From Agromyces sp. G08B096 (lineage in GTDB: Bacteria > Actinomycetota > Actinomycetes > Actinomycetales > Microbacteriaceae), in NCBI RefSeq assembly GCF_040267705.1, contig NZ_CP158374.1, positions 2,232,001 through 2,296,000 of the forward strand: a DNA stretch of 64,000 nt. Reading direction: 5' to 3'. Shown here in pieces: positions 40,025 through 50,953 of the stretch. Within the stretch, counting starts at the first letter, position 1; the number at the start of each line of letters is the position of its first letter. Made by a program: the position numbers and the translations under genes. Under the pieces are notes generated by a model. The model saw only the letters and a program-made list of their open reading frames with translations. It was not told the DNA's origin and ran no database searches.

Positions 40025-40969
40025 TCAGGCCGCGGCGGACGTCACGGTCGCGCCCTTGAAGTCCACCGCGAGCGGCAGCGCCTGCCACGCCGTGTCGGCC
40101 TCGGCCTCGACGAGACGCACCGCGTCGGCGCGCTCGCTGGGGTCGCTCGCGAGCACCAGGATCGACGGCCCGGCGCCCGACACGACGGCGGGATGCCCCG
40201 CGCCGCGCAGCGCCTTGATCAGTCGATCGGTCTCGGGCATCGCCTCGGCGCGGTACGCCTGGTGCAGTTTGTCCTCGGTCGCCTGCAGCAGCAGCTCGGG
40301 GCTCTGGATGAGGGCGGCGACGAGCAGCGCCGAGCGCGACACGTTGAACACCGCGTCCTCGTGCGGCACCGATGCGGGCTGCAGGGAGCGGGCGAGCGCC
40401 GTCGACATCTCGTGCTCGGGCACGAGCACGAGCGGCGAGACGCCGCGGTGGACGATGAGCTTCTTGTGGCGGGGACCGTCGGGCGTCACCCAAGCGATCG
40501 TGAGGCCGCCGAAGAGGGCGGGTGCGACGTTGTCGGGATGCCCCTCGAGCTCGGTCGCGAGCTCGAGCAGGTCGTCGGCCGTGAACGACTCGACGCCCTC
40601 GAGGAGCCCCTTCGCCGCCATCACCCCGGCGACGATCGCCGCCCCGGAGGAGCCGAGCCCCCGGCCGTGCGGGATCGCGTTGCGCGCCACGAGACGGATC
40701 GGGGGAAGCTCGCGGCCGCGGCTCGCGAACGTGTGCGCCATCGAGCGGACGACGAGGTGCGAGGCATCCAACGGCACCTCGCCCGCGCCCACGCCGTGCA
40801 CCTCGATCTCGAGACCGGGATGGTCGAGCACCCGCACCTCGAGCTCGTCGTAGAGCGCCAGCGCGAGGCCGAGCGTGTCGAAGCCGGGGCCGAGGTTCGC
40901 CGAGGTGGCCGGCACCTTCACCTGCACCGCCCGGCCCGCGAGCGTCGCGTCGGTCGCGACCTCGCTCAT
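40025..40969 (-). CDS. thrB: Homoserine kinase
   Basis: This protein has 314 residues and belongs to the GHMP kinases. [19 protein letters not shown] is the N-terminal signature, the ATP loop is [17 protein letters not shown], and [10 protein letters not shown] is motif 3. It phosphorylates homoserine for threonine synthesis. Its ATG overlaps the thrC stop by 4 bases. Confidence 0.96.
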   Translation of the reverse strand: MSEVATDATLAGRAVQVKVPATSANLGPGFDTLGLALALYDELEVRVLDHPGLEIEVHGVGAGEVPLDASHLVVRSMAHTFASRGRELPPIRLVARNAIPHGRGLGSSGAAIVAGVMAAKGLLEGVESFTADDLLELATELEGHPDNVAPALFGGLTIAWVTPDGPRHKKLIVHRGVSPLVLVPEHEMSTALARSLQPASVPHEDAVFNVSRSALLVAALIQSPELLLQATEDKLHQAYRAEAMPETDRLIKALRGAGHPAVVSGAGPSILVLASDPSERADAVRLVEAEADTAWQALPLAVDFKGATVTSAAA

Positions 40970-42063
40970 GACGCGAGCCCGAGGACCGCGGCGATCTGCG
41001 CCACGTCGACGGGGACGACGGTCGGGGCGACCTCCCCGCCGTCGGCGGTGCGGAGCGCCCACTGCGGGTCCTTCAGGCCGTGGCCGGTGACCGTGAGGAC
41101 GACGCGCGACCCGGCCGGGACGGCGCCCGCCTCGGCGCGCTCGAGGAGGCCCGCGACCGAGATCGCCGACGCCGGCTCGACGAAGATGCCGACCTCGGCC
41201 GACAGGATGCGCTGCGCCTCGAGGATCTTCGCGTCCTCGATGGCGCCGAAGTAGCCGTCGGTCTCGTCGCGCGCAGCGAGCGCGAGCTCCCACGACGCCG
41301 GGTTGCCGATGCGGATGGCGCTCGCGATGGTGTCGGGATCCTTCACGGGCTCGCCGCGCACGATCGGCGCGGAGCCGGCCGCCTGGAACCCGAACATGCG
41401 GGGCATCCGCGTCGAGTTGCCGGCCGCGAGGTCTTCGCGGTAGCCGCGCGTGTACGCGGTGTAGTTGCCGGCGTTGCCGACCGGGATGAAGTGGAGGTCG
41501 GGCGCGTCGCCCAGCACCTCGACGACCTCGAACGCCGCCGTCTTCTGCCCCTCGATGCGGTCGTTGTTCACCGAGTTCACGAGGTGCACGGGGTAGTTCG
41601 CCGCGAGGTCGCGCGCGATGTCGAGGCAGTCGTCGAAGTTGCCCTGCACCTGCAGCAGGTGGGCGTTGTGGGCGATCGCCTGGCTCAGCTTGCCCATCGC
41701 GATCTTCCCCTCGGGCACGAGCACCGCGGCGGAGATCCCGGCGTGGGTCGCGTACGCCGCCGCCGAGGCCGACGTGTTGCCCGTCGAGGCGCAGATGACG
41801 ACCTTCGCACCGTGCTCGACCGCCTTGGTGACGGCCATGGTCATGCCGCGGTCTTTGAAGGAGCCCGTCGGGTTCATGCCCTCGAACTTCACCCAGACGT
41901 CGGCGCCGGTCCGGCGCGAGAGCGCCGGCGCCGGCAGCAGCGGCGTGCCGCCCTCGCCGAGCGTGACGACGGGCGTGGCATCCGTGACGTCGAGCCGGTG
42001 CGCGTACTCGCGGATGACCCCGCGCCACTGGCGCGAGTCGGGCTTCGGGGTGGGGTGGTTCAC
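40966..42063 (-). CDS. thrC: Threonine synthase
   Basis: This protein has 365 residues, the shorter actinobacterial type. It is a PLP fold II enzyme with the lysine in GSFKDRGMT and the phosphate loop [11 protein letters not shown]. It starts at a GTG overlapping the hom stop by 4 bases after GAAGGA. It converts O-phosphohomoserine to threonine. Confidence 0.96.
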   Translation of the reverse strand: MNHPTPKPDSRQWRGVIREYAHRLDVTDATPVVTLGEGGTPLLPAPALSRRTGADVWVKFEGMNPTGSFKDRGMTMAVTKAVEHGAKVVICASTGNTSASAAAYATHAGISAAVLVPEGKIAMGKLSQAIAHNAHLLQVQGNFDDCLDIARDLAANYPVHLVNSVNNDRIEGQKTAAFEVVEVLGDAPDLHFIPVGNAGNYTAYTRGYREDLAAGNSTRMPRMFGFQAAGSAPIVRGEPVKDPDTIASAIRIGNPASWELALAARDETDGYFGAIEDAKILEAQRILSAEVGIFVEPASAISVAGLLERAEAGAVPAGSRVVLTVTGHGLKDPQWALRTADGGEVAPTVVPVDVAQIAAVLGLAS

Positions 42064-43367
42064 ACTGCTCCTTCGACTCGGAGGACGGATGCGACGGATG
42101 CCACGACGGGGGCGTCCGCGAGGGCGGCGACGGTGTCGGCGAGGGCCTGCTCGGTGGCCTCGTGCGTCCCGATCACCAGCGTAGCCGTGCCGCTCTCGGC
42201 GACGGTCTGCTGCAGCTGCTCGACCGAGACGCCGTGCTCGGCGAAGAGGTGCGCGATCGCGGCGAGGACGCCCGGCTCGTCGGTGACCTCGAGGGTGATC
42301 GAGTACCGAGTGGTGATGCGGCCGATGGGCAGCACCGCGATGTCGGCGTGGGTCGACTCGCTCGTGCCCGGCCCGCCGACGACGTGGCGGCGGGCGATGG
42401 CGACGAGGTCGCCGAGGACGGCGGACGCCGTCTGCACTCCCCCGGCGCCGGCCCCGTAGAACATCAGCGGCCCGGCCGCGGATGCCTCGACGAACACGGC
42501 GTTGTTCGCGCCGTGCACCGCCGCCAGCGGGTGCTGACGCGGCACGAGCGCGGGGTACACGCGCACCGAGATGCCGTCTTCGCCGGTCTCGGAGTCGGTC
42601 AGCCGCTCGCAGATCGCGAGGAGCTTCACCACGAAGCCCGCGCGCTTGGCCGACTCGACCTGCGCGGCCGTGACGCCGGTGATGCCCTCGCGGTGCACGG
42701 CCTCGACCGGGACGCTCGTGTGGAACGCGAGGCTCGCGAGGATCGTGGCCTTCTGCGCGGCGTCGTAGCCGCCGATGTCCGCCGTCGGGTCGGCCTCGGC
42801 GTAGCCGAGCTCGGTCGCGGTGGCCAACGCGTCCTCGAGTGAGGCGCCGGTGGAGTCCATCCGGTCGAGGATGTAGTTCGTCGTGCCGTTCACGATGCCG
42901 AGGATGCGTTCGATGCGATCGCCCGCGAGGCTTTCGCGCAGGGGCCGGATGATGGGGATGGCTCCTGCCACGGCCGCCTCGTACGACAGCTGCGCCCCGA
43001 CCTGCTCGGCGGCGGCGAACAGCTCGGGGCCGTGCGCGGCGAGCAGCGCCTTGTTGCCGGTGACGACGTCGGCGCCCGACGCGATCGCCTGCAGCACGAG
43101 GGTGCGGGCGGGCTCGACGCCGCCCATGAGTTCGACGACGATGTCGGCGCCGAGGATGAGCTCTTCGGCGTCCGTGGTGAGCAGTTCGCGGGGCAGCTCG
43201 ACGTCGCGCCGCGCGTCGAGGTCGCGCACGGCGATGCCGACCAGTTCGATCCGCGCCCCGATGCGAGCGGCCAGCTCGTCGCCGTGCTCGAGCAGCAGAC
43301 GTGCCACTTGCGAGCCGACCGAGCCGGCGCCGAGCAGCGCCACGCGGATGGAACGGTACTCGATCAT
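42060..43367 (-). CDS. hom: Homoserine dehydrogenase
   Basis: This protein has 435 residues. The Rossmann motif is [27 protein letters not shown] and the [19 protein letters not shown] catalytic region are present. The C-terminal ACT domain ([20 protein letters not shown]) is expected to give threonine feedback inhibition. Its ATG overlaps the lysA stop by 4 bases. Confidence 0.97.
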   Translation of the reverse strand: MIEYRSIRVALLGAGSVGSQVARLLLEHGDELAARIGARIELVGIAVRDLDARRDVELPRELLTTDAEELILGADIVVELMGGVEPARTLVLQAIASGADVVTGNKALLAAHGPELFAAAEQVGAQLSYEAAVAGAIPIIRPLRESLAGDRIERILGIVNGTTNYILDRMDSTGASLEDALATATELGYAEADPTADIGGYDAAQKATILASLAFHTSVPVEAVHREGITGVTAAQVESAKRAGFVVKLLAICERLTDSETGEDGISVRVYPALVPRQHPLAAVHGANNAVFVEASAAGPLMFYGAGAGGVQTASAVLGDLVAIARRHVVGGPGTSESTHADIAVLPIGRITTRYSITLEVTDEPGVLAAIAHLFAEHGVSVEQLQQTVAESGTATLVIGTHEATEQALADTVAALADAPVVASVASVLRVEGAV

Positions 43368-44770
43368 GCAGGGGTCCCTTCGATGCCGTCGGACGCGTCG
43401 ATGCCGGCGTCGCGGGCGAGCAGGTCGGCCTCGGTCTCGCCTCGGACGATGACCCGCGCCTGGCCGTCGCGGACGGCGACGACCGGGGGGCGCGGCACGT
43501 GGTTGTAGTTGCTCGCGAGCGACCAGCAGTAGGCGCCCGTCGCGGCGACGGCGACGAGATCGCCGGGGCCGACGTCGTGGGGCAGCCAGTCGGCGTCGAC
43601 GACGATGTCGCCCGACTCGCAGTGCTTGCCGGCGACGCGCACCAGCGCGGCCGGGGCATCCGATCGCCTCGACGCGAGCCGGACCGTGTACGCGGCGCCG
43701 TACAGGGCGGTGCGGACGTTGTCGCTCATGCCGCCGTCGACGGAGACGTAGTGCCGCCAGCCGTCGTCGGTCGGGACCGGCTTGACCGTGCCGACGGTGT
43801 ACAGCGTCACGCCGGCGGGGCCGACGATCGACCGGCCGGGCTCGAACGCGAGGCGCGGCACCCGGACGCCGTGCGCCTCGCAGGCGGCGGCGACCGCGTC
43901 AGCGATGCCGTCGGCGATGCGCTCGATGGGTGCGGGCCGGTCGGCCTCGGTGTAGGCGATGCCGAATCCGCCGCCGAGGTTCAGCTCGGGCACCGGTGCG
44001 ACGCGGTCGAGCTCCGCGTGGACGGCGATGAGGCGTTCGGCGGACTCCGCGAATCCGGCCGCGTCGAAGATCTGCGACCCGATGTGGCAGTGCAGTCCGA
44101 GGAACTCGAGCGAGTCGTGCTCGCGGATGCGGGCGCCGAGCTCGACGGCGCGCGAGAGCGGCACGCCGAACTTCTGGTCTTCGTGGGCCGTGGCGAGGAA
44201 CTCGTGCGTCGAGGCGTGGACGCCGCTGTTCACGCGCAGCCGGACCCGCTGCACCCGGCCGGCCCGCGCCGCGGCCTCGGCGACCCGCTCGATCTCGATC
44301 TCGCTGTCGATGATGAGCGCGCCGACGCCGGCGTCGACCGCGCGCGCGATCTCGCCGACCGACTTGTTGTTTCCGTGGAAGCCGAGGCGGCTGGGGTCGG
44401 CACCCGCGGCGAGGGCGACCGCGAGCTCGCCGCCCGTGCAGACGTCGACGCCGAGCCCGGCCTCGGTCACCCACCGGACGATCGCCGTGGAGAGGAACGC
44501 CTTGCCCGCGTAGTACACGGTCGCCTGCGAGCCGATGCGCCGGGCCGCGGCGTCGAACGCCTCGCGGAACCGTTCGGCCCGCTCCCGCACCACCGCCTCG
44601 TCCACCACGTAGAGCGGCGTGCCGAACTGCTCGGCGAGCGCGACGGCGTCGACCCCGCCGACGACGAGCCGGCCTTCGGCGTCGCGCGCCGCGCCCTGCG
44701 GCCAGACCTCGGGCGCGAGGGCGTTCGGATCGGCCGGCGCGGCCGGGACGGCGGAAACGGTGGATGCCAC
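43364..44770 (-). CDS. lysA: Diaminopimelate decarboxylase
   Basis: This protein has 468 residues from a GTG. It is a PLP fold III enzyme with the lysine in [10 protein letters not shown], the glycine-rich phosphate loop [10 protein letters not shown], and the CESGDI region near the C-terminus. It makes lysine from meso-diaminopimelate and sits at the head of the hom-thrC-thrB genes. On the minus strand TAGACT (44889-44884) in the 190-base upstream gap could be a -10 element. Confidence 0.95.
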   Translation of the reverse strand: MASTVSAVPAAPADPNALAPEVWPQGAARDAEGRLVVGGVDAVALAEQFGTPLYVVDEAVVRERAERFREAFDAAARRIGSQATVYYAGKAFLSTAIVRWVTEAGLGVDVCTGGELAVALAAGADPSRLGFHGNNKSVGEIARAVDAGVGALIIDSEIEIERVAEAAARAGRVQRVRLRVNSGVHASTHEFLATAHEDQKFGVPLSRAVELGARIREHDSLEFLGLHCHIGSQIFDAAGFAESAERLIAVHAELDRVAPVPELNLGGGFGIAYTEADRPAPIERIADGIADAVAAACEAHGVRVPRLAFEPGRSIVGPAGVTLYTVGTVKPVPTDDGWRHYVSVDGGMSDNVRTALYGAAYTVRLASRRSDAPAALVRVAGKHCESGDIVVDADWLPHDVGPGDLVAVAATGAYCWSLASNYNHVPRPPVVAVRDGQARVIVRGETEADLLARDAGIDASDGIEGTPA

Positions 44771-44960
44771 GGAGACCTCACGGGGACGAAGGGAACGAAT
44801 CGATCACTCGGACGGCGAGCGAACCCGGATCGGTTCCTGAAGCCACGGTGTGGGGAGCCCTTGTGGGGCGACGCACCCGTGCGAGTCTATCGGGGCTCGC
44901 GGGGCGGGCCGAATCGCGTGACGGCGGCGTGACGCTCGCGCGGCGCTCGTGGTCGCGGTG

Positions 44961-45710
44961 CTACCCGCAGGTGCCCGTCTGCTCCAGATGCGCCTCGTCG
45001 AGGACGAGCCCGGTGGCCTCGAGCCGCACGACGGCATCGTCGGGCGACACTGCGATCGCCGCGACCTCGACGCCCGCCGGCAGCGACTCGGCGGTGCACA
45101 CCGTCAGCGGGTCGCCGTCGAGGACGGCCGCCGTCACCCGGGACAGGTCGATGGTCGCGCCGCCCGCGCCCACCTCGACGCCGACGGGTCGCAGCAGCAC
45201 GCGATCCCCGGCCGCCTCCGGCTCGGCGGTCGCGGAGTACCGGATCGGGATGCCGAGCACCTCGACCGAGCCGTCGTAGCCGACGACGCCGTCGCCCAGC
45301 GTGAACCCGCCGGGAACGCCCTGCGCGAGCGCCAGCGTGTTCAGAGCGTCCTCGTCGAGCCGGATCGTCGCGTCGATGCGGTCGACGGGCTGCGACAGGT
45401 CGAGCGGCACGCCCTGCGCGAGGACGTCGACCGACATGGGCGCGCCGTCGACGACGAGCTCGGGCGCGGAGAGCTCGACCTGCTCGGCCCGCCCGACGAT
45501 CAGCTGGGCCAGCACCGAGAACCCGCCCACGCGCGCCTGGACCTCGCCCGACACGCCCTCGGGCAGCGCCGCCTCGACCTCGGACTCGAGGCGGTCCTCC
45601 GCCGCGGCGCGCACGCCGAAGTCCGCCACCACGAGCACGATCGCGAGGGCCGCCAGCACGATGCCGGCGATGATCCAGCCGCGAGCGGCGCGGGCGACGG
45701 CCACGGTCAC
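44961..45710 (-). CDS. DUF2993 (LmeA-like) exported protein
   Basis: This protein has 249 residues from a GTG overlapping the argS stop by 4 bases. One N-terminal hydrophobic helix (about 12-30) acts as an anchor or signal; the rest is an all-beta DUF2993 domain. The mycobacterial relative LmeA supports envelope lipoglycan synthesis, but transfer of that role here is only a suggestion. Coupling to argS and lysA is common in Microbacteriaceae. Confidence 0.82.
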   Translation of the reverse strand: MTVAVARAARGWIIAGIVLAALAIVLVVADFGVRAAAEDRLESEVEAALPEGVSGEVQARVGGFSVLAQLIVGRAEQVELSAPELVVDGAPMSVDVLAQGVPLDLSQPVDRIDATIRLDEDALNTLALAQGVPGGFTLGDGVVGYDGSVEVLGIPIRYSATAEPEAAGDRVLLRPVGVEVGAGGATIDLSRVTAAVLDGDPLTVCTAESLPAGVEVAAIAVSPDDAVVRLEATGLVLDEAHLEQTGTCG

Positions 45711-47380
45711 ATCCGCTCGGGAGCCGACACGCCGAGCAGGTCGAGGCCGTTGCGCACGACCTGCCCGGTGGCGTCGTTGAGCCACAGCCTGGTGCGGTGC
45801 AGGTCGGTCACCGGCTCGTCGCCGAGCGGGATGACCCGGCACGTGTCGTACCAGCGGTGGTAGAGGCCCGCGAGCTCCTCGATGTAGCGCGCGATGCGGT
45901 GGGGCTCACGGAGCTCCGCCGCCTGCGCGACGATCCGCGGGAACTCCTGCAGCGCGCCGAGCAGCGCCGACTCGGTCTCGTGCTCGAGCAGCTCGGGGGC
46001 GAACGCCGAGCGGTCGACCCCGGAGGCCAGCGCGTTGCGCGCGACGGCCGCTGTGCGGGCGTGCGCGTACTGCACGTAGAACACGGGGTTGTCGTTGGTG
46101 CGCCGCTTCAGCACCTCGGGGTCGATCGCGATGGGCGAATCGGCGGGATACCTCGCGAGCGTGTACCGCAGCGCGTCCGTGCCGAGCCACGCCTGCAGAT
46201 CGTCGAGCTCGATGATGTTGCCCGCGCGCTTGGACAGCTTCGCGCCGTTGATGCTCACGAGCTGGCCGATGAGCACCTCGATGTCGCGCTTCGGGTCGTC
46301 GCCCGCGGCGCCGGCGAGCGCCTTCAGGCGGTGCACGTACCCGTGGTGGTCGGCGCCGAGGAGGTAGATCTTGTGCCGGAACCCGCGGTCGCCCTTGTCG
46401 AGGTAGTAGGCGGCGTCGGCGGCGAAGTAGGTCGGCACGCCGTTGCCGCGCACGAACACGCGGTCCTTGTCGTCGCCGAAGTCGGTGGTCTTCACCCAGA
46501 CGGCGTCCTCGGCGTCGTACACATGGCCCTGCGCGCGGAGGCGTTCGAGGGCGGTGTCGATCGCCGAGAGCCCGTCGGCGTCCTTCGCGTGCAGGCGGCG
46601 CTCGCTGGTCCAGACGTCGAAGTGCACGTTGAAGCGTTCGAGCGACGCCGAGATCTCCGCGAGCTGCAGCTCGTAGGCGATCTCGCGTGCGGTGTGAAGC
46701 GCGACCTGATCGTCGAACTCGAGCAGGTGCGGCTCGCGCTCGAGCACCTGGGCGGCGAGCTCGGCGATGTAGGCGCCCGGGTAGCCGCCCTCGGGCGTCG
46801 GCTCGCCCTTGGCGGCGGCCAGCACGCTCTCGCCGAACTTGTCCATCTGGGCGCCGGCGTCGTTGATGTAGTACTCGTTGGCGACCACGGCGCCGGCCGC
46901 GCGGAGCACGCGCCCGATCGAGTCGCCGAGCGCGGCCCACCTGGTGTGGCCGATGTGCAGCGGCCCGGTCGGGTTGGCCGAGACGAACTCGATGTTGATG
47001 GTCTCGCCGGCGAGCGCGTCGCCGTGTCCGTAGGAGGCGCCGGCCTCGACGATGGTGCGCGCGAGGGCGCCGGCGGCCGCGGCGTCGAGCCGGATGTTGA
47101 TGAAGCCGGGGCCTGCGACCTCGGCGCTCGCGACGCCGTCGACCGCGGCGAGGCCGGCCGCGAGCTCGGTGGCGAGCTCGCGGGGGCTGGTGCCGAGGGG
47201 CTTCGCCGCGCGCATCGCGATGTTGGAGGCCCAGTCGCCATGCTCGCGGAGTTTCGGCCGCTCGAGCACGATCTGCTCGGGCGCGAGCTCGAGCGCGACC
47301 TCGTCTCCGGCGGCACGACGTCGCTCCACGATGGTGGTCACGAGGTCGTACAGGGCACGCGAGAGATCGGCTGGAGTCAC
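45707..47380 (-). CDS. argS: Arginyl-tRNA synthetase
   Basis: This protein has 557 residues. The class I HIGH motif is HIGH in [14 protein letters not shown] and the KMSKS equivalent is LSKRAGN. The N-terminal Add-1 domain and the C-terminal DALR anticodon domain ending in [12 protein letters not shown] are complete. I chose the GTG at 47380: TAGGAT on the minus strand (47392-47387) ends 6 bases before it, which fits a leaderless mRNA. A TTG two codons upstream is the alternative. Confidence 0.96.
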   Translation of the reverse strand: MTPADLSRALYDLVTTIVERRRAAGDEVALELAPEQIVLERPKLREHGDWASNIAMRAAKPLGTSPRELATELAAGLAAVDGVASAEVAGPGFINIRLDAAAAGALARTIVEAGASYGHGDALAGETINIEFVSANPTGPLHIGHTRWAALGDSIGRVLRAAGAVVANEYYINDAGAQMDKFGESVLAAAKGEPTPEGGYPGAYIAELAAQVLEREPHLLEFDDQVALHTAREIAYELQLAEISASLERFNVHFDVWTSERRLHAKDADGLSAIDTALERLRAQGHVYDAEDAVWVKTTDFGDDKDRVFVRGNGVPTYFAADAAYYLDKGDRGFRHKIYLLGADHHGYVHRLKALAGAAGDDPKRDIEVLIGQLVSINGAKLSKRAGNIIELDDLQAWLGTDALRYTLARYPADSPIAIDPEVLKRRTNDNPVFYVQYAHARTAAVARNALASGVDRSAFAPELLEHETESALLGALQEFPRIVAQAAELREPHRIARYIEELAGLYHRWYDTCRVIPLGDEPVTDLHRTRLWLNDATGQVVRNGLDLLGVSAPERM

Positions 47381-47419
47381 CCGCAAATCCTACCCGCGCC
47401 GGTTGATAGGGTTCGTCAC

Positions 47420-48040
47420 ATGCTGCGCCTGCCCCGCCCTCACCGCGTCCGCCTGGCCGGCGCGGCGATCGCCGTCTCCGCGATCGCGCTGCTCGCCGCC
47501 TGCACCCCGGGCGAGCCCGAGCCGAGCGCGAGCACGTCCGCCTCGCCAGAGCCCTCGGCCGGGCCGACCGAGTCGACGCCGGCCGAGACCGAGGCCCCCG
47601 AGGAGACGTCGCCGCCGTTCGCCATCGAGTGCGACGTGCTGCTCACGCCGCAACAGGTGTACGACTTCAACCCGAACTTCGGCGCCGACCCCGGGTACGA
47701 GCCGTCGACGCCGCACGCGAAGGGCGTCGTCGAGGACGGCGGCACCGCGTGCGGCTGGCTGAACCAGACGAGCGGCGAGGTCATCGAGATCGCCGTCGCC
47801 ACTCCGTCCGAGGGCGCACTCGCGAACCGCGCCAACGAGGCCGCCGCCGCCAGCACGCCGGTGCCCACGTACGGCACGCCGCCCGAGGTCGAGGGATACT
47901 TCAGCCGCTCGGGCGAACGCGGCGAGGCGCAGGTGTTCCGGGGGCCGTACTGGATCGTGATCTCCTCGACCGCCCTGTTCGAGCCGGGCGACGCCCAGCA
48001 GCTCGCGCAGGCCGTGCTCGGCAACCTGCCGGCGGCCTGA
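47420..48040 (+). CDS. Lipoprotein, DUF3558-like
   Basis: This protein has 206 residues. The N-terminus is a basic segment, a hydrophobic helix and a lipobox LLAAC (about residues 25-29), followed by a Ser/Pro/Glu/Thr-rich spacer. The folded part (from about 65) holds two cysteines (ECDVLL and TACGWL) in the DUF3558 pattern. The function is unknown. TAGGGT ends 7 bases before the ATG, so the mRNA may be leaderless. The gene is divergent from argS. Confidence 0.8.
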   Translation: MLRLPRPHRVRLAGAAIAVSAIALLAACTPGEPEPSASTSASPEPSAGPTESTPAETEAPEETSPPFAIECDVLLTPQQVYDFNPNFGADPGYEPSTPHAKGVVEDGGTACGWLNQTSGEVIEIAVATPSEGALANRANEAAAASTPVPTYGTPPEVEGYFSRSGERGEAQVFRGPYWIVISSTALFEPGDAQQLAQAVLGNLPAA

Positions 48041-48051
48041 GCCGGCGCCCC

Positions 48052-49188
48052 ATGGCAGCGACGACCGCCCAGGGCACGCCGTCCTGGCTCGGCGCGGTGA
48101 ACGACCGGGTCGGCCTCGCGGCCCTGCTCGACCACGGCCCGCTGACCCGCATCGGCATCTGCGAGCTCGTCGGCGTCTCGAAGCCGACCGCCTCGCTCAT
48201 GATGTCGCGCCTGATCGCCGCCGGCGTCGTCGAGGAGCAGGGCACGCGGACGGGCACGCCGGGCCGGAGCGCGGTGCTGTACGCGGCCCGTCTCGACCGG
48301 CCGCTCGGCGTCGCGGTCGATCTCGATGCGCACGAGCTGCGCGCCGCCGTGGTCGATGCCGCGGGGACCGACCATCCCGTCGTCCGCCGTCCCCTCGCCG
48401 AGGATCCGGCCGAGCGCTCGGCCGAGCGCGAGATCGCGCAGGCGATCGCCGACGCGTGCGCCGCGGCCGGCAGCGACCCCGACGCGGTCCGGACGGTGTG
48501 CATCGGCATCCCGGGCTACGTCGACCCGGGCGGGGCCGGGGAGCTCTTCACGGAGACGCTGCCCGGCTGGCCGTCGACCGGGCTCCGCGACCGGCTCGAG
48601 GAGGCCCTCGGAAGGCGGGTGCTCATCGAGAACGACGTGAACCTCGCGGCGATCGCCGAGCGCCGCCGCGGCGCGGGGCTCGATCACCAGGAGTTCGCCC
48701 TCCTGTGGCTCGGGAACGGCGTGGGCGCCTCGTTCGACCTCGGCGGCGAGCTGTACCGCGGCACCTTCGGCGGCGCCGGCGAGATCGGCTTCCTCCCGGT
48801 GTCGGCCGACGCCGGGGCCCTCGATCCGACCGCTCGGAGCCTGCAGGACCTCGTCGGAGGCCGGGCTGTGGCGGCGCTCACGGGCGGCGCCGCGCCGACG
48901 GCCGAGCAACTCGACGCGCTGGCGGAGCGGATCGCGCACGCCGCGCTCCCGCTGCTCGCGGTGCTCGATCCCGGCTGCCTCGTGCTCGCGGGGCCGACGG
49001 CCGCCCTGGGCGGCGCGCCGCTCGCGGCCGCGGTGGAGTCCGCGATCCGCCGGATCAGCCGCTGGTATCCGGCGGTCCTCGCGACTGGCGTCACCACCGA
49101 CCCGGTGCTCGCGGGCGCCCGCGAGTTCCTCAGGAACCGGGTGCGCGACGACCTCCTCGACACCGTCGCACGGCTCGCCGTCTCCTGA
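48052..49188 (+). CDS. ROK-family transcriptional regulator, degenerate sugar-binding site
   Basis: This protein has 378 residues. A winged helix-turn-helix (GICELVGVSKPTASLMMSRL) is followed by a ROK domain (from about 80). The phosphate-binding DxGGT motif is DLDAHE here, and the usual zinc-site CxCGxxGC after GGAGEIG is missing, so it cannot be a working sugar kinase. No sugar transport genes are adjacent, so the target is unknown. It begins 12 bases after the lipoprotein gene. Confidence 0.85.
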   Translation: MAATTAQGTPSWLGAVNDRVGLAALLDHGPLTRIGICELVGVSKPTASLMMSRLIAAGVVEEQGTRTGTPGRSAVLYAARLDRPLGVAVDLDAHELRAAVVDAAGTDHPVVRRPLAEDPAERSAEREIAQAIADACAAAGSDPDAVRTVCIGIPGYVDPGGAGELFTETLPGWPSTGLRDRLEEALGRRVLIENDVNLAAIAERRRGAGLDHQEFALLWLGNGVGASFDLGGELYRGTFGGAGEIGFLPVSADAGALDPTARSLQDLVGGRAVAALTGGAAPTAEQLDALAERIAHAALPLLAVLDPGCLVLAGPTAALGGAPLAAAVESAIRRISRWYPAVLATGVTTDPVLAGAREFLRNRVRDDLLDTVARLAVS

Positions 49189-49243
49189 CCCGGGTCCGCG
49201 TCCGGACGCCCCGCGATGGTCGGGAGCGGCCACCGCGAGGTGG

Positions 49244-49249
49244 TAATGT
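49244..49249 (+). promoter_or_regulatory. Possible -10 element of the tRNA gene
   Basis: TAATGT lies 12 bases before the tRNA 5' end. No convincing -35 element is seen, so this is a weak call. Confidence 0.3.
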
Positions 49250-49261
49250 CTCTAGCTGTGC

Positions 49262-49334
49262 GCCTCCGTAGCTCAGGGGATAGAGCGCCGGTTTCCGGTA
49301 CCGTAGGTCGGGGGTTCGAATCCCTCCGGGGGCA
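49262..49334 (+). tRNA. tRNA-Arg, anticodon CCG
   Basis: The 73-base cloverleaf has acceptor arms GCCTCCG and CGGGGGC, a D arm GCTC/GAGC, an anticodon loop TTCCGGT giving CCG (reads CGG), and a T arm with TTCGAAT. The discriminator is A; CCA is not encoded. The first pair of the anticodon stem (C-T) appears mismatched in my fold. Confidence 0.95.
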
Positions 49335-49372
49335 CGTCGAGATGACGGATGACAGCGTGGTCGCCGGCATCG

Positions 49373-49404
49373 GAAACCCCTGAACCTCCCGGTTCGGGGG
49401 TTTC
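49373..49404 (+). terminator. Strong hairpin terminator after tRNA-Arg
   Basis: A 14-base-pair stem (49373-49386 with 49391-49404, one G-T pair) with a TCCC loop lies 39 bases after the tRNA. The descending arm ends in GGGGTTTC followed by a T-containing stretch, the best intrinsic terminator in the window. Confidence 0.8.
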
Positions 49405-49485
49405 GTCGTTCCGGCACAACGTTCCTGTCCGGTCGTACGTCGGAATGGGTGACGGCGGATCGTCCGCCGTCGGGAGGAGCAGCCC

Positions 49486-50019
49486 GTGACGGGCACGTGG
49501 GACGCCGTGGCGACGCGCCTCGTCGCCGAGCGCGGCGACGCCCTCGTGCGGTACGCCTACCTGCTTACGGGCGACGACGCCGATGCCGCCGACCTAGTGC
49601 AGGACGCCCTCGTCCGCACCTTCGGACGGCCGCGGCCGTCGCTCACGCCCGAGCGGGCCGAGGCGTACGTGCGGCGGGCGGTGCTGAACGCGGTGATCGA
49701 CCGGTCGCGACGGCGGGGCACCTGGCGGGGCATCCGTCATCTCGTCGGCAGCCCGTCGGTGCTCGACGCGCCGACCGAGGCGGCAGATCTGCGCCTGGAC
49801 CTCGCGGAGCGCGTGCGCGCGCTCGCGCCGCGGCAGGCGGCGTGCATCGTGCTGCGCTACTACGACGATCTGACCGTCGACCAGGTCGCGGCGACGCTCG
49901 GGATCAGCTCGGGCGCGGTCAAGCGCTACCTGTCCGACGCGCTGCGGGCACTCTCCTCCGCGCTCGAGGTGGACGGCTCCGGCCGTCCGCGGAGAGGAGG
50001 CGCCGATGTCCGCGCCTGA
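49486..50019 (+). CDS. ECF sigma factor, SigE-type
   Basis: This protein has 177 residues from a GTG after GGGAGGAG. Region 2 contains RYAYLLTGDDADAADLVQDAL and region 4 contains VLRYYDDLTVDQVAATLGIS with the HTH. This layout matches the actinobacterial SigE-like ECF group. The next gene overlaps by 14 bases and has a membrane helix after a short cytosolic segment, so it is probably the partner anti-sigma protein. Confidence 0.92.
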   Translation: MTGTWDAVATRLVAERGDALVRYAYLLTGDDADAADLVQDALVRTFGRPRPSLTPERAEAYVRRAVLNAVIDRSRRRGTWRGIRHLVGSPSVLDAPTEAADLRLDLAERVRALAPRQAACIVLRYYDDLTVDQVAATLGISSGAVKRYLSDALRALSSALEVDGSGRPRRGGADVRA

Positions 50020-50827
50020 TCCCGACGACCTGCGTGAGAGCCTCCGACGGGCGGCGGATGCCGCGCCCGAGGCATCCCTCCGGATCGACGACGTACTCGA
50101 CGGGGCGCGCCGGGCCCGCCGGCGCCGGCGCGCGGCGATCGCGGGCGGCACCGCCTCGGTGGCGGCGCTCATCGCGGCGGCCGGGCTCGCCGGCGGCCTC
50201 GCCGGGCTCGGCCCCTCCCCCGCCTCCGACTCCACGGTGGCGATCTCGGGGACGCCCGAGGCCGGCCTGGATGCGACACCGCAGGCCGACGAGGAGGCGG
50301 CCGCCGGCGTCGCCCCCCAGGACGAGCCGCCGTTCAGCGACGACCGCGTCGGCGTCGACCTGCTGTTCCGATGCGGCGAGGCGGCGCCCCCCGCGACGAC
50401 GGCGGCGGATGCCTCGGCCGGCGGCCTGCTCGTCTCCGTCCGCGCGACCGGACCGGTGCGCCCCGGCGGCACCGGTGACGCGGTCGTCACCGTGACGAAC
50501 ACCGGCAGCGAGCCGGTCGCCGGCGTCGTCGCGGCGCCCATCGCGGTCGCGGTCGTCGACGGCGGCGGCACCGTGGTGTGGCGCAGCGACCCGCTCGGCG
50601 GCGAGGGCGAGGGCAGGTCGATCGGGCTCGCTGCCGGCGAGGCCGCGGAGATCCCCGTGAGCTTCACGGCCGGGCAGTGCGTGCCCGGCGAAGCGCCCGG
50701 TGCGGAGGCGGCGCTCCTCGACCCCGGCGCGTACGCCGTCGCCGCGGCGGTCGTCGTCACCGCGCCGGACCGACCCGGCCTGCCGCTCATCGCGGTCTCC
50801 GCGGCGGCCCCGCTCACCGTCGGCTGA
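50006..50827 (+). CDS. Putative membrane anti-sigma protein with external beta domain
   Basis: This protein has 273 residues. A cytosolic N-terminus of about 48 residues, ending in a basic RRARRRRR run, precedes one membrane helix (about 49-70). A linker leads to an external beta domain (about 135-255) with VTVTNTGSEPV and VVWRSDPLGG, like BsuPI/Ig-type modules. Gene overlap with the sigma factor suggests an anti-sigma role, but no zinc ASD motif (HxxxCxxC) is seen. Confidence 0.65.
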   Translation: MSAPDPDDLRESLRRAADAAPEASLRIDDVLDGARRARRRRRAAIAGGTASVAALIAAAGLAGGLAGLGPSPASDSTVAISGTPEAGLDATPQADEEAAAGVAPQDEPPFSDDRVGVDLLFRCGEAAPPATTAADASAGGLLVSVRATGPVRPGGTGDAVVTVTNTGSEPVAGVVAAPIAVAVVDGGGTVVWRSDPLGGEGEGRSIGLAAGEAAEIPVSFTAGQCVPGEAPGAEAALLDPGAYAVAAAVVVTAPDRPGLPLIAVSAAAPLTVG

Positions 50828-50953
50828 GCCCGGCGCCCCGGCGTCCGCGGCGCAGACGGCCCCGAGCACCGCCGCCTGGGAGACCGCCGTGGACCGGCCG
50901 GGAGGCTGGGCCATAGACTCGGCTTCGTCCGGGCTGAACGGGGGAACGCGCAG

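Noticed and set aside
42064-43659. Open frame extending thrC upstream through hom.
   Set aside because: The extension is a low-complexity Arg-rich shadow of hom; thrC begins at the GTG overlapping the hom stop.
44771-44960. Possible lysine riboswitch or attenuator before lysA.
   Set aside because: The 190-base gap has no recognisable riboswitch core and no leader peptide rich in Lys or Thr codons.
49130-49417. Open frame of 95 codons on the minus strand across the tRNA gene.
   Set aside because: It is antisense to a well-folded tRNA-Arg; such frames are a common annotation artefact.
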